From: Bugula neritina
Taxonomy: Eukaryota; Bryozoa; Gymnolaemata; Cheilostomatida; Bugulidae
Reading direction: 5' to 3'
Assembly: GCA_964035545.1 (NCBI GenBank)
Contig: OZ037768.1
Coordinates: forward strand, 18,765,700 to 18,829,699
DNA length: 64,000 nt
In this document: positions 11,122 through 22,141 of the stretch, piece after piece
Position numbering within the stretch: the stretch's first letter is position 1
Layout of the letters: each line of letters begins with the position of its first letter
Translations under genes and position numbers: made by a program
The notes under the pieces: model-generated
Databases searched by the model: none
Seen by the model: the letters and a program-made list of their open reading frames with translations, nothing else
Told to the model about the DNA's origin: nothing

Positions 11122-12547
11122 ATGAATATTAGAACATGTGTTCTGGTCTGTGTAGTCTTGGCAGTGTGTTGCTGCCTGTACTGGTGTGGGCTGGGCAGCA
11201 TATGAAAGTAAAAATTTTATTATAAGAATATTATCTATTATACTTAAATAACTTACTGCAATTCTACATTATCGATTACCAATATGTCCAATGGTTTATT
11301 TGTACAAGAGACTATATATAGCAAATATTTTTAAGTCAGAACTTTTGTATTCTTATTAGTTTGAGTGAATTGTTTGTCCCTAGAGGGCAACTCACCCAGG
11401 TAGTGTGAAACATGTAAAATTAAATGGTGCAAACCTTAGAGATGTTCTTATTTACATAAAATTCTTAGTCGTAAAAATTCATTGGTTAAGTTTAAACTTT
11501 TACTGATCATATGGTATGTAATGAAGCATTGTCTTAAAAGGCACCACAATCTGGTCTACTGCAGTCAGCAAGATTTTTTCAATTATTCACATTACTTAAA
11601 ATGCTTACCAAATTACAAGTTGCAATAAATGGTTATAATGCCTACTGATTGTTTATTACATAATATAAGTTCAGAAGTTATAAGAAGACCGATAGTTATA
11701 TATAATACTGCTTATATATAGAGTGAAATGGTCAATTTTATTTTATTTAAAATGTAGTACCTATACGCATCAGCAAAGTATAGCCAAAACTTAAGGTTTG
11801 CTCAAAGTTTATTAAAATGTATTGTATATGGGGTAATTCTATGTGCCAGTTCTAACTAAGCATAGAAAAAATAGGCTGGGAGAGCATTTAAAATCTTCAA
11901 CAATAAAGCGTAACGTCATGTCATATAAGCTAAATAAATATGTCTGGACCGTGATGAAAAGACCATTACAGTCTACACATACTAATTCACTAAACAATTA
12001 GGGAAAAATGTAGAAGATCAATCAAAATTAGACAAAGCCTGATTATCCAACTATACTTGTTAATACTTTGTTGGTTTGGCGCAAGAAACCATACACATTA
12101 TAGCAGCTTATTTGTAAAAAATAGCTAAAATTAAAGGTATATAGTATGCACTAAATTAAGTAAAATTGTATGAACAAATAGAAGATTTGAAATTCTTCAG
12201 TTTAACTGCATCTGGTGATACATTTTGTATTAAACTTATATTATATATTTTTCCTACACAGAAATAGAATCAGTATGTCTTCCTAATGAGAAAATATTTC
12301 TGCAGATTGGATGTCATCTGCTGATCAATACATATGGATTGGTGGTAGAAAATTTCATGGCCTGTGGCAATGGGATGGTAATGTTAGAAAGGATACAGTG
12401 GTTGCTGATTGGTATGATAACAAACCTGAAAACCATGGAGGGAATCAATATTGTCTTTATGTGATTCCTAAACAGTATAGGCTGGAATGGGATGATGGGG
12501 CTTGTTCATATGTTAAACATTATTTTTGTGAGAAGTTTTTAAGATAA
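11122..12547 (+). pseudogene. C-type lectin copy B: frameshift and loss of exon 2
   Basis: The signal-peptide exon starts MNIRTCVLVCVVLAV but carries a 2-bp deletion relative to copies A and C, so the frame is lost and a stop follows at once. Of exon 2 only its last 16 bp survive (AGGGCAACTCACCCAG near 11,382-11,397); the rest is deleted together with intron sequence. Exon 3 (12,306-12,547, 242 nt) is fully open: YIWIGGRKFHGLWQWDGN, KPENHGGNQYCLYVIP and WDDGACSYVKHYFCEKF. It keeps the Trp lost in copy A. Its KPEN is closer to a canonical EPN motif than copy C. It cannot make a complete lectin; expression of exon 3 alone is unlikely. Confidence 0.85.
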
Positions 12548-13534
12548 GTTGTAATAATCTGTTTTTACGATTATTGGCTGTATCACAGACATATATTTAA
12601 ATGGAAGTCATAAACATTTGGAAACGAATAAGAAATCAATATAGGTTATTCCATCTTTATAATAATATTTTCACAATTTGAATATTGATTTATGTTCTCT
12701 ATAGAGTTTAAGTAACTACAATAGTTTTGTATATTTTAAAATTTAATTACTCTTCAATAGTCACTTTGTATTTAAGCAGTAAAGTTTCTACAGCATTATA
12801 ATTAAACCACAATCAAGCTTAAGAAAATCAAGGCACTTGCAAACTCACAGCTGCTTAACATAAACACACAGATAGTGGAGTAAGTGTCTCTTTGCAACAA
12901 CTTATTTAATTTTGTATTATAACAAATATAATACAATATAAAATCCTTGAATAAATAATTCAGGGATATGTTGTCCCCCCTCAGAGGGATAACTGATGTG
13001 GTTGGATTGCTAGGAGTTATGACATCATAGCCTTTTGCACAGAAGGAAAACTTGGGTGTTAGTAGATGAGCCAGAAACAGATGTGCAGGGCGATGAACTG
13101 GAGATATTGACAACCAATATGTTGAAGAAGAACATGTGTAAAGAGATGGAGTTTATGTGAGAATATATAGTTTCAATTTATCTCCCATGCAAATACACTT
13201 CTCTACTTTCAAGGCGGCTGTAGTGTAGATAGATTGTTTTTAAAAACATCTGATTGGATTGGGCAATTTATCATCAATCTTGGAGTAGGTTGAATAATTC
13301 TTCTACATTTACTTTTATACCAATCATCTACTAAATTATAAAAAGTAGGTGATTAAGTTTTAATAATACAAATATAACATTTATGCTGCAAGGTACAATG
13401 TTCAATATTTTATTACTAAAATATACAGTCCTCCTAACTGAAACTTTAATAATTAAATTTCATTAATTTTATTGTATAAAATTATACAATGTAATTTTAT
13501 TATCTAAATTCAAATTTGGAAAAAATGCCCAAAT
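12548..13534. other. Spacer between lectin B and T2
   Basis: AT-rich, no gene recognised. From about 12,580 it aligns with the promoter-side sequence of T1 and T3 (reverse of about 8,300-7,340), so it marks where the T block was joined to the L block. Confidence 0.65.
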
Positions 13535-15100
13535 ACAGATAATAACCTTGCCTTCAACAATCAAACAGTTGACGCAATGTCATTAATAATGCACTCCATT
13601 TCTGAACTACTAACAAGCAACATTAAAATGTCTCTTTGTACTACTCTGCTATTAGCTATACGGAGATTTCTATCCACCTATTTATATTTTGTAAATGTTA
13701 TTGTGTTAACATTTACCTTCTATTTAGACTACAGTCCTTCTCATCATTTGTTGTCAACTTTGGTGCTATCTGGAGCTCTGGCAAGTTTAATGTAAGTAAA
13801 TATCTCTTTTTTCTTGGAAGGTAAACCACATAAATAATTAATACTGATGAGTATTTATATTTAACTGTGTGGAAATACTTGCTAATGTTTTATACCATGG
13901 AAACTATTACTACAAAGATTATATTTGTGAGGGAATTTAAATTGAAACATTCTTCATGCATTACATTATGCAACTCTCAACTCCAGGTCAAGGGGCAACT
14001 GTAATTTTAATTATACACATAAAATATTTAAGAATACTTTATTCCATTCTGTTGAGTTTGTATTATATAATATTGGGTATGTTTATATATAATATACATA
14101 AAACACATACTCCATTTACACGACATTATTTTTAATGCATATATGTATTCTTGAAATGAAGATCCCAAATACCATTCCAGACTACCCTGCATGTAGGAAT
14201 GAAGTCTAGTAACAAATATTTTATTATTCTTTCAAGCCTTTCAATGTTATACTGACTGCAATATTTGAAATTAATCTTTCAATACACTATCTTTGCAATA
14301 TTAGATCAGAACTGGTCAAGAAGAAGGACCAGAGTTTAGACATTGCCAAGTCAACAAACAACTTTAGCCCACATTTCAGTGGTCCCCAACTCCCGCCTGT
14401 TCTCACCAGCAGAAGCTCTTCTCTAACAAATTTATCTGACTTATCACCAACCATCTCAAGATCTTCTTCATGGGCATCTCTACCTGAATTATCCACCACT
14501 TCTTCATCCATTTTCTTCTCCAGCTCATCTGCTGCTGATATCTCCAGATTCTCCTCCTGCACATCTTTTACTGATTCATTTGCTACGACCTTTTCACCTC
14601 GTTCATCAGCATCTCAGCTGTTCTCTTCCACATCCTGTGATGCATCTCCAATCAATCTAGAAGATTTGAAACTTGGTAAGTCGTAGTCTCTTTAATCAGC
14701 ATGAAATGCTGTTTTATCTACTAGCATATTGGAGTGAGCACTTTAATTTAGCAGTTTTATAGTCATTAGTAAAAATAGTAAGATAATCTACTCTAGTATT
14801 ACAAGGACTCATCATATAACAGTATATATAACTCTAATTCTTTTAGTATAGATGTCATAGTAATGTAATATTACTGTATATACCATGTGTACAATATGTT
14901 ACACTATTATTACAGATCCCAGCCCACTAAGTGACTGCACATCCACCAGTTATGCAGGAGAAAAAGAAGACAACTTCTATGAAAATGAAAAGGAAGTGCT
15001 TCAAGAACCTAGAGTTTGCATAAGCCGCAGAAAAAGAATATGGCGGCGCATAAAACGTGCTTTCACATGCTGTGTGTGCATCTCACAGCCAGAGGAGTAA
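13535..15100 (+). CDS. Uncharacterised Ser-rich membrane protein, copy T2 (start codon lost)
   Basis: Same three-exon layout as T1 and T3: 13,535-13,791, 14,305-14,675 and 14,916-15,100, with identical exon lengths (257, 371, 185 nt) and GT-AG sites. The whole frame is open, with hydrophobic segments in exon 1, the Ser-rich exon 2 and the basic ending ISRRKRIWRRIKRAF, TCCVC and SQPEE. The family start codon is ACA (13,535-13,537), two substitutions away. The next in-frame ATG is at 13,577 (family residue 15), before both membrane segments, so a slightly shorter protein is possible. Exon 2 keeps its reading frame but differs at several residues (for example SAS instead of SSS). It may be functional from the internal Met or a young pseudogene; the intact frame favours the former only weakly. 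Confidence 0.6.
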
Positions 15101-15182
15101 AGCATTTGATTTAATTACATCTCTTATATATATTATATTATCTTTGACAATTTTGAGTGTGTGTTGGCCTGTTGAAGTGTTA

Positions 15183-15245
15183 ATGGTGCGTGCGTGTGTG
15201 TGTGTGAGCGTGCATGTGTGTGTGTGTTTGTGTGATTGTGCTTGT
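15183..15245. repeat. GT microsatellite after T2
   Basis: A (TG)n-rich tract about 80-150 bp after the T2 stop codon. The same tract sits at the same place after T1 (5,630-5,690, opposite strand) and T3 (59,655-59,735), so it was duplicated with the gene. From 15,246 to 16,011 I see no gene; similarity to the arms ends near 15,680. Confidence 0.9.
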
Positions 15246-16011
15246 GAATAACAATATTTTTTGAATATTTCCCTTTATTTCTGTCACTTTCAGTTACACA
15301 GGTGACTGATGTGCATTTTATGTATGTTGTCATCATATTATTAATAATATAAAATAATAATATGTTCTGCATCATCATTATTATAAATAAAATATATTAT
15401 AAAAAATATATTCGGCTATTCATTTTATACAGTTGAGTATTTAGTAGGTATGTGATGTAATCTGGTATAGCCCAAAAGTATACAGAAACTTATAATTGAA
15501 ATATTATAATACATGCAGTAGCTACATGATGGTTCATATAAACAATGTATTAGTTTGCATCATTTGAGACTTTCTCTGCAATAACTTTGCCTTTAACTAG
15601 ACTGAGAGAATACAAACTTTATTTATCATTGGCAGAGTCTCCCCTACTTGAGAGAATGTTTCTAAATAAAGCATGCTATGACTATCTCCACGATGCAGTG
15701 TAATAAGTGTGGACGTGGTAGTTGGTAGATCATGAAGTGGTTTGATAAAATATCATCACATACACTTCATGTATACAACGTAATACTAAATAAGTGAAAG
15801 CTGTGCTGTTTTGTTGATGCAGTTCTATATAATTAACTGATGAAACCCTTTTTACAGTTAGTTTACCATAAATTTTTATCTCTTGACTTTTAGCAACAAT
15901 AAAAACCAACTAGTTTAAGTAACACTTTTAATAGATTACATATAAACCATTTCTTTACTGAAATTTGATATCTTGGGCTTTTTTTAAAAAAAAATATATA
16001 TATAGGCCTAT

Positions 16012-16715
16012 TAGTCTAGAAGTAACCTCCCAAAAAGTGCTCAAAAAATTGGCTTATTACACTTTACTAGGTGGCCACTCAAAAAAAGTTGTTTCTAGAT
16101 CAAAATTTTGTGCTGATTCTGAATCTACAAACTCTAGAATTCTATCTCTACCCAAACTCAAGATATTGCAAAAAACAAATCGGCATTTGTGAATTGTGCA
16201 AAATAGTATCCAATTTTATCAAGCTATCTTGAAGAAAAAATATTTGTTGAAATACCAAAAATAATTGCCTCTTACTTAGAATTCTATGCTGATACTGAAT
16301 TTAAAGACTGCAAGAGGCTATCTCAAATTATAACCAAGTTGTTTATATAAACATATATAGTCTAGAAGTAACCTCCCAAAAAGTGGTCAAAAAATTGGCT
16401 TATTACACTTTACTAAATGGCCATTCAAAAAAAGTTGTTTTTAGATTAGAATTTTGTGCTGAATCTGAATCTACAAACTCCAGAACTCCCAAACTCAAGT
16501 TATTGCAAAAAAACAAATCGACATTTTAGATGGGTGATAAAAAGAAATGTGGATTGTGCAAAATAGTATCCAATTTTATCAAGCTATCTTGAAGAAAAAA
16601 TATTTGCTGAAATACCAAAAATAATTGCCTCTTACTTAGAATTCTATGCTGATATTAAATTTAAAGACTGCAAGGCGCTATATCAAATTAAAACCAATTT
16701 GTTTATATAAACATA
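16012..16715. repeat. Two-unit subterminal tandem repeat
   Basis: Units of about 346 and 358 bp, each starting TAGTCTAGAAGTAACCTCC and each containing CTTATTACACTTTACTA and AGTATCCAATTTTATCAAGC. The second unit has a small insertion near 16,525. This repeats the transposon end, so the element carries two copies of its left terminus in direct orientation. Confidence 0.85.
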
Positions 16716-16969
16716 TGTGTTTGTTATGAATCGACATATATTGCATGAGGCATAAGCATGCAGAATAATCATGTATGACCAGGCTATTTATACAAAAATA
16801 AAAACAAAGTCATGCTGATGTGTGAAAAAACTATATTTATAAAATTATAGTACAAAATAAATGTTGAAATGAATAAATATTGAAATCTTTTGAGCTCAGC
16901 CCAAGTGAACAATTTGCTATATAATCTGTGGGTAGCCGTTAAACGTCTGCAAAAATCAACAAGATTTTG

Positions 16970-18460
16970 TAAAATTATTTAGAAGAACAGAAGCATGAGA
17001 GATTATCAAAATCAAATTGGTTGCAGCAAAATATATAACAAATGTCTAAAAATAGTGCTTTATTATGAAAAAGTATTCTCGTCACCATTGTCACTGCCGT
17101 CAGTCTCATCAGCTTCTTCCCCAATATAGAGCTTCTTTTCAGACAATCCTTACATTGACAAACATCAGTGCATGCACTGCATTTGAGACTTCTGACATCC
17201 ACATCTTGATATGTTCAGCTGGTCTTACAGGAGCAGTTTAAACTTTGCAATATACATGTTCAGGTACGGAAGCTCAAATAATCCACTTTATATTTATGTT
17301 GCCATGATTCTTAACAATCTTTTCATAATGTTCTGGGGGTAGTGCATCAATATAGGCTGTTGTCACTCTTCTCCAAATGGCTGCCTGATAATTTGCTCTT
17401 TTTACATGCAAATTTAATTCATCTTTTGTTGGAGGCAAACTCTATTAAGTTATTTTAGACGGTGAACGAAATACAGTGTATCAGACATTATCTATATATG
17501 GATTTCCTGCTCCATAAAGCTTATAGACAAATTGTTCTACTTCAGCCGCTGTAATGGCTTACAGCTTAAAACACTTCCCATGCAAGGTGTTCAAAGTTTC
17601 CCATACATTATGGAAATTTTCTCAAAAAAGAGTAGGCTGTGCGCTATCCTTTTCCATAAAAAGCACTATAGTCGAATAAAAACCTGTTAAAGCATGAACT
17701 CTACCAAGTGCTGCACACAACTGCGGTTTGGATTTATTTGCTGCAATGTTGACATCCAAATATCTAATATGATTATGGTTTCCTCCCAGCGAGACGCGGT
17801 TTTTATTTTGTTACCATATATATTAATATTACCTATATAACTGATGAATTGATTGCTAATATGCTAATAGCTATATGTAGCTAATACATAATATATACTA
17901 ATACTAATACTAATATAGTAATACATTAATGATAGACACTATCTTTAATGGATACTTATTAGCAAAATATATTTTTAAACAACAGACAAGATGTATAAAA
18001 TAATATACAAAATTAATAAGTTAATGCAAATCAAAGGAATTTATTTACGTGCTAAATAACAAGCAATTGATCCAAGTTTATTTAAATATACATATATTTC
18101 GATAATATTAAAATAAGTTGCACATGAAAATACATTTTACCAAAATAAATAACTAGCGTCTAAGTAGGAAATTTAGTCTAGCCTCTATTTGGCATGACAC
18201 CATGATTACCACACCAGTGAAAAAAAATAATTGGTAAGAAGGTAATGTTTTGCAAATAGCGAGACTTAGGATGAAAGATTGAGATTTGATTATTGCACGT
18301 GGGCTTATGATGTTCATAAGATATTTTGCATGTAACAGAGTTTGTGTATCTGCTTCCTCATGATCTAATTGTAAGCATTTGAGTTCTGCTTTCTTAGGAA
18401 TTCCACCATGTTTGGTAAAATTGTAGCGAACGCAATTTTTTTTGGTATGCATCAACTATA
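16970..18460 (-). pseudogene. Broken ORF of a transposon-type protein (HEEADT / HALTG / RANYQ / Cys-rich)
   Basis: Minus-strand fragments, in order: LDHEEADTQTLLHAKYL (about 18,370), YQLFFFTG followed in another frame by CGNHG (about 18,200), CAALGRVHALTGF (about 17,720), LPPTKDELNLHVKRANYQ plus AAIWRRVTTAYIDALPPEHY (about 17,435-17,330), then CSACTDVCQCKDC (about 17,180). From memory, a widespread, mostly unnamed protein family of invertebrate genomes has this order of motifs and ends in a tesmin-like Cys-rich tail. The acidic EAD motif recalls metal-dependent nucleases, which is speculation. Several stops and frameshifts show that it is dead. Its position inside inverted ends suggests that it is the element's main protein. 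Confidence 0.55.
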
Positions 18461-19597
18461 ATAACAATATTGTTCTCTAAAATATTTTTACTCCATGTTT
18501 CACACAAAAATGCACCAGTCTCAAAGTCAGCTTATTTTATTTGCTGATAAGAAATTATTATTTTTGTAACAAATGGCACACATGAAAAAAGTACATGCCT
18601 ATGATCTTTGAATGAGGCAGCCCAAGATCATTTTTCTAATGGGTGGTCTAAATATAACCATATATATTAAACATAATAGGAAAGCTTTAGGGTATTTCTT
18701 CTGTAACTATAACTGAGATAAATTGGCTCTATAGTCATTATATCAAGATAGTATAAAAATATTCATTTTAACCAATAGCATTGTTTTAAAAACCAAATTG
18801 CTTATGTATATATATATAGTTCAGCCTAAATTTATTAGCAAAGCTCAATTGTACACATTTAAAATATTATCTTCCGGAGTCCAGATCAACCAGCTCATGC
18901 TTCTCATTGCTTATTTTGTAAAAGTAGTTATTATATAATAAAAATGGTGAAGAAAATCATTATCAGACACAATTTTACTTATAATTCGCCTTTTTTATAG
19001 CTGATCAATAATAATGGGTGCCTTATAACTGATAAACCCATTCCTTTGCTTGTTTTCGTCCAAATAATCCACTTTTTTCAGATTTTTTCACAAGAAAATC
19101 ACTAGAAATAAACTCAGAGAAGTGAAAAACACATCTATGATTATCTGCAAAAGTTTTTACTTGTATATATAATAAACTAGCTTCAATAATTTCAAGATAA
19201 TATTTAATGGATTTGGACAAAGTTGTGGGGAAACAACTCCTGTAACATTTAAAAGAGTTTTTGTGACTAACCAGGTGAACAGAAAAATTTAGAGTTTTTA
19301 TAAAAGAAAAGTGAAAAAAGTATCTATAATTATTAGCAAATTTATTTTGCTTATATAAAATAAATTAGCTTGAATAATTCCAAAATATTTAGCCGATTCA
19401 CAAAAACGTTAAGAGAAAACAACTCCTGAATAATTTTAAAAGTTTGAAGCGCTTTTGTGGCTAACTGGGTGCACAGAACTGTCTAGAGTTTTCACAGATT
19501 AATTAGGACCCTTCAAACTTTCTATTTCTAAAAGAATTGCGTGGCCACCCCTCGAAGTGTAATGAGTGAAAGATAATTGGAGGTTACTTCTAAACTA

Positions 19598-20638
19598 TAT
19601 GTGTGTGTGTGCGTGTGTAGCATATATTATACAGTACATGAGTACATTATATAAGACTCTCGAACAGATTGGCATCTGCTTGAGAGTCGTCTTCTCATCT
19701 CTAGCTACGTTGGCATGCCGATGTTATAGTCTACTTCGTAACTATCTTTGGTAGCAAAAACACGGGAATTCCCCAAACTTGGTAGCCTTAGCTCGCGGTC
19801 TTAAACACGGTTTAATGTTACCTCAAAAACTTTATTGGATTGAAAAGATCTCATATAGATATCCACTAAGGCTTTTTCGAAATCACAGTAGTGTTACGAA
19901 TCGTAACTGACCGATCTTGACAGCCCACAGCTAGTTTAGTTACCTATGGGAGCTAAAAGTAAAAGAATTGAAACTCAAAGTTTAGTCGTACGTCAAAATT
20001 ATTTGTATTTAATTTTAAGTCTGTAAATTTAGTTTTAACCGCTCCTAAACGCTAAATTAAATAACCTTAAAAGTACCCAGTCCTGTTTATGCTTATAATA
20101 ATTTAAATTAAGTAATTATCATTAATCATTATCATTATGATTATGATTATGTTTAACTAATACTAATAGTGTTACTATTACTGTACTAATACACTTACGC
20201 TCACAGTACGACTATTAATAATAGCTATACTAAATCTAATAGTGATACAATTACATACTTATACTTATAGTATTCCTATTAGTATTAGTGTTACTATTAG
20301 TGTTACTAATACTAATAGTAATACTAGTACTAGTACTGAATAGTAATACTAATGCTATTATTAATATTTTAATTATGCATTATCAGTACGAGCATAGGTT
20401 ATTATTATACTTGCAGTTTAATAGTAATCCTTTAGTTAAAAGTTACAGACATGTTATATCGGGAATATGTGGTTTGTAGTTATTGCCACTCACCGAATAA
20501 TATAATTGGGTTGTAGCCTTCAGGTGAGCATACAGGCACGAGTTGTTTGGTTTGGCTGCGAGGTGACTCCAGCTCCCGTCAGTCTTTAGGGGTATTTTTC
20601 GAGTTTCTGGGTTGGGGTATTTGTCTGTGTGTGCTCCG
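19598..20638. other. Intergenic with AT-rich triplet and quartet simple sequence
   Basis: No gene recognised. From about 20,110 to 20,400 the sequence is an imperfect mixture of ATT, ATC and TACTAAT-type units (for example TACTAATAGTGTTACTATTA). It lies between the DNA transposon and the LTR element. Confidence 0.6.
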
Positions 20639-20643
20639 CCGTC

Positions 20644-20764
20644 TGTTGTGTTAATATCAAGAGGCTGTATTTTCGCAATAAACATACGTACTATAACAAT
20701 GTATACGAATAAAACAAACAGTAAAGTAATTCCGCATGTGCGGTAATTTGAGTATAATACAACA
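20644..20764 (-). repeat. 3' LTR of the Ty3/gypsy element (121 bp)
   Basis: Starts TGTTG and ends CAACA. It matches the 5' LTR except for a 13-bp stretch near its 3' (integrase-distal) end, where this copy has AAGAGGCTGTATT-like sequence, and a few substitutions. Very short for an LTR. The difference in length points to slippage or deletion after or during insertion. Confidence 0.9.
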
Positions 20765-20776
20765 CCTCTCTTTCTT
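20765..20776 (-). other. Polypurine tract
   Basis: On the sense strand the bases AAGAAAGAGAGG directly precede the 3' LTR, the expected place and composition for the primer of plus-strand DNA synthesis. Confidence 0.7.
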
Positions 20777-20980
20777 AAAACAAGCACAACTAAAATGCAA
20801 ACATGAGTAATATACGAAAAGTGATACAAAGCATATAAAGGAATTCAGCAAGTATTAATAGGCTGATAAGCACAAAAATATAAACATGTTAAACATTACG
20901 GGAACATAATACCAGAATATAATATCAGAATATAACATCAGAAAATGATACCAGAATATAACAAGGCATGAGACAGGAGG

Positions 20981-22141
20981 CTAGAGGTCAAGTTTTAGCG
21001 GAGCGCGGACTTCACGGCCAGACCTAGTTTTGGACAGACGAACAGCAGAGCTAGAAACTGAGTGGGTCTGTTTGGCCCTATCTAGAGGAACGACTGCCTG
21101 GTGGGGGCTAACCTGAACTGGCTTTTCTCGGGGCTGAACATCCAACCTACTATCTGATGGGAATTGTTGGGCTTGACTACCAAATACAGCGGTCTGTCTG
21201 GGACTACTATGAATTGGTTGGTTCTTGAACTGAACAGCTAGATCACTTGCTAGACTCATAACTGGTGACGAGTGAGTTGGTGTGAGACTTCTACGGCTGC
21301 GTCTTAACTCAGTACCACCTGTGTCTTGAACAGTGTATGATCTCGGTGCGCACTGTTGGATAACTACTGCGTCCCTGTTCAAGTCTCTAATTCTCACCCT
21401 GTCGCCTCGTTTCAATGGGGGAAGTGGTGCAACTTTATGCCTAATATCAAAATTCTCTTTCACTTGACTGCGCTTCAACTCTTCTTTCTCCTGAACTGCC
21501 AATCTCTCTACAGGCTGAGGGAATAACAGCTTAGGGAGTGCAGGAACAGTGGTCTTCAGCTTTCGACCCATCAACAGCTCAGCAGGAGACAAGCCATTCT
21601 CCAGAGGAGATGACCGATAGGCCAACAGTGCAAGGTATGGATCTGTCTCTTTCTTGAGCAGAGACTTGACTGTTTGGACTGCCCTCTCAGCCTCTCCAGT
21701 AGCCTGAGGATGCTTTGGTGAACTAGTGACATGAGCAAACTGGTAAGAAGAAACAAACAACTTAAACTCATGACTGGCGTACTGGGGGCCATTGTCCGAA
21801 ACCAACACATCTGGAACACCATGGCGTGCAAAGATACTCCGCATATGGCTAATAACTTCCCTACTGGTGAGTTCAGCTAACAAAGCAACCTCGACAAACC
21901 TAGAATAATAGTCTACTACTAAGAGATATCAACGATTGTGAACAAAGAACAAATCACTACCTAGCTTCTCCCAAGGACGCTGAGGAAACTCGGCTACCAT
22001 CAATGGCTCTACAACAACGTTGGCGTGCATTTTGCAGGTGTTACACTGGCGTACCATGTCAGCAATCTGCTGAGATATACCCGGCCACCAAACATATTGC
22101 CTGGCCCGAGCACGACACTTGGTCACTCCTAAATGACCTTA
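20981..22141 (-). pseudogene. Integrase region of the Ty3/gypsy element
   Basis: The zinc-binding and linker part reads CRARARQYVWWPGI, then CNTCKMHANVV. The catalytic core shows SDLFFVHN (first Asp), SDNGPQYASHEF (second Asp) and HPQATGEAERAVQTVK (Glu), the DDE triad of retroviral-type integrases. The C-terminal part (about 21,380-21,440) has a basic LKRGDRVRIRD motif typical of the GPY/F region, then a Ser/Pro-rich tail ending ALKTRSGREV-like sequence. In-frame stops at 22,139-22,141 (before the zinc finger) and 21,929-21,931 (in the core) interrupt it. Confidence 0.88.

Larger units (their letters stand above)
16012..19597 (-). mobile_element. Decayed DNA transposon with inverted ends
   Basis: The left end TAGTCTAGAAGTAACCTCC (16,012-16,030) is matched in reverse complement at the right end (19,579-19,597) at 18 of 19 positions. 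Weaker inverted similarity continues inward through the GGCCAC and TCTAGAGTTT blocks. The left subterminal region is a tandem pair of about 346 bp (16,012-16,357 and from 16,358). The right side holds a different tandem pair of about 190 bp (about 19,115-19,490). Between the ends lies a broken minus-strand coding region, listed separately. I could not settle a target-site duplication. The match of ends around a multicopy-type protein gene makes a DNA transposon the best reading. Confidence 0.6.

Noticed and set aside
20443-20829. 128-codon minus-strand frame at the left end of the LTR element
   Set aside because: It overlaps the 3' LTR and flanking DNA and has no motif; part of it recurs in the other LTR.
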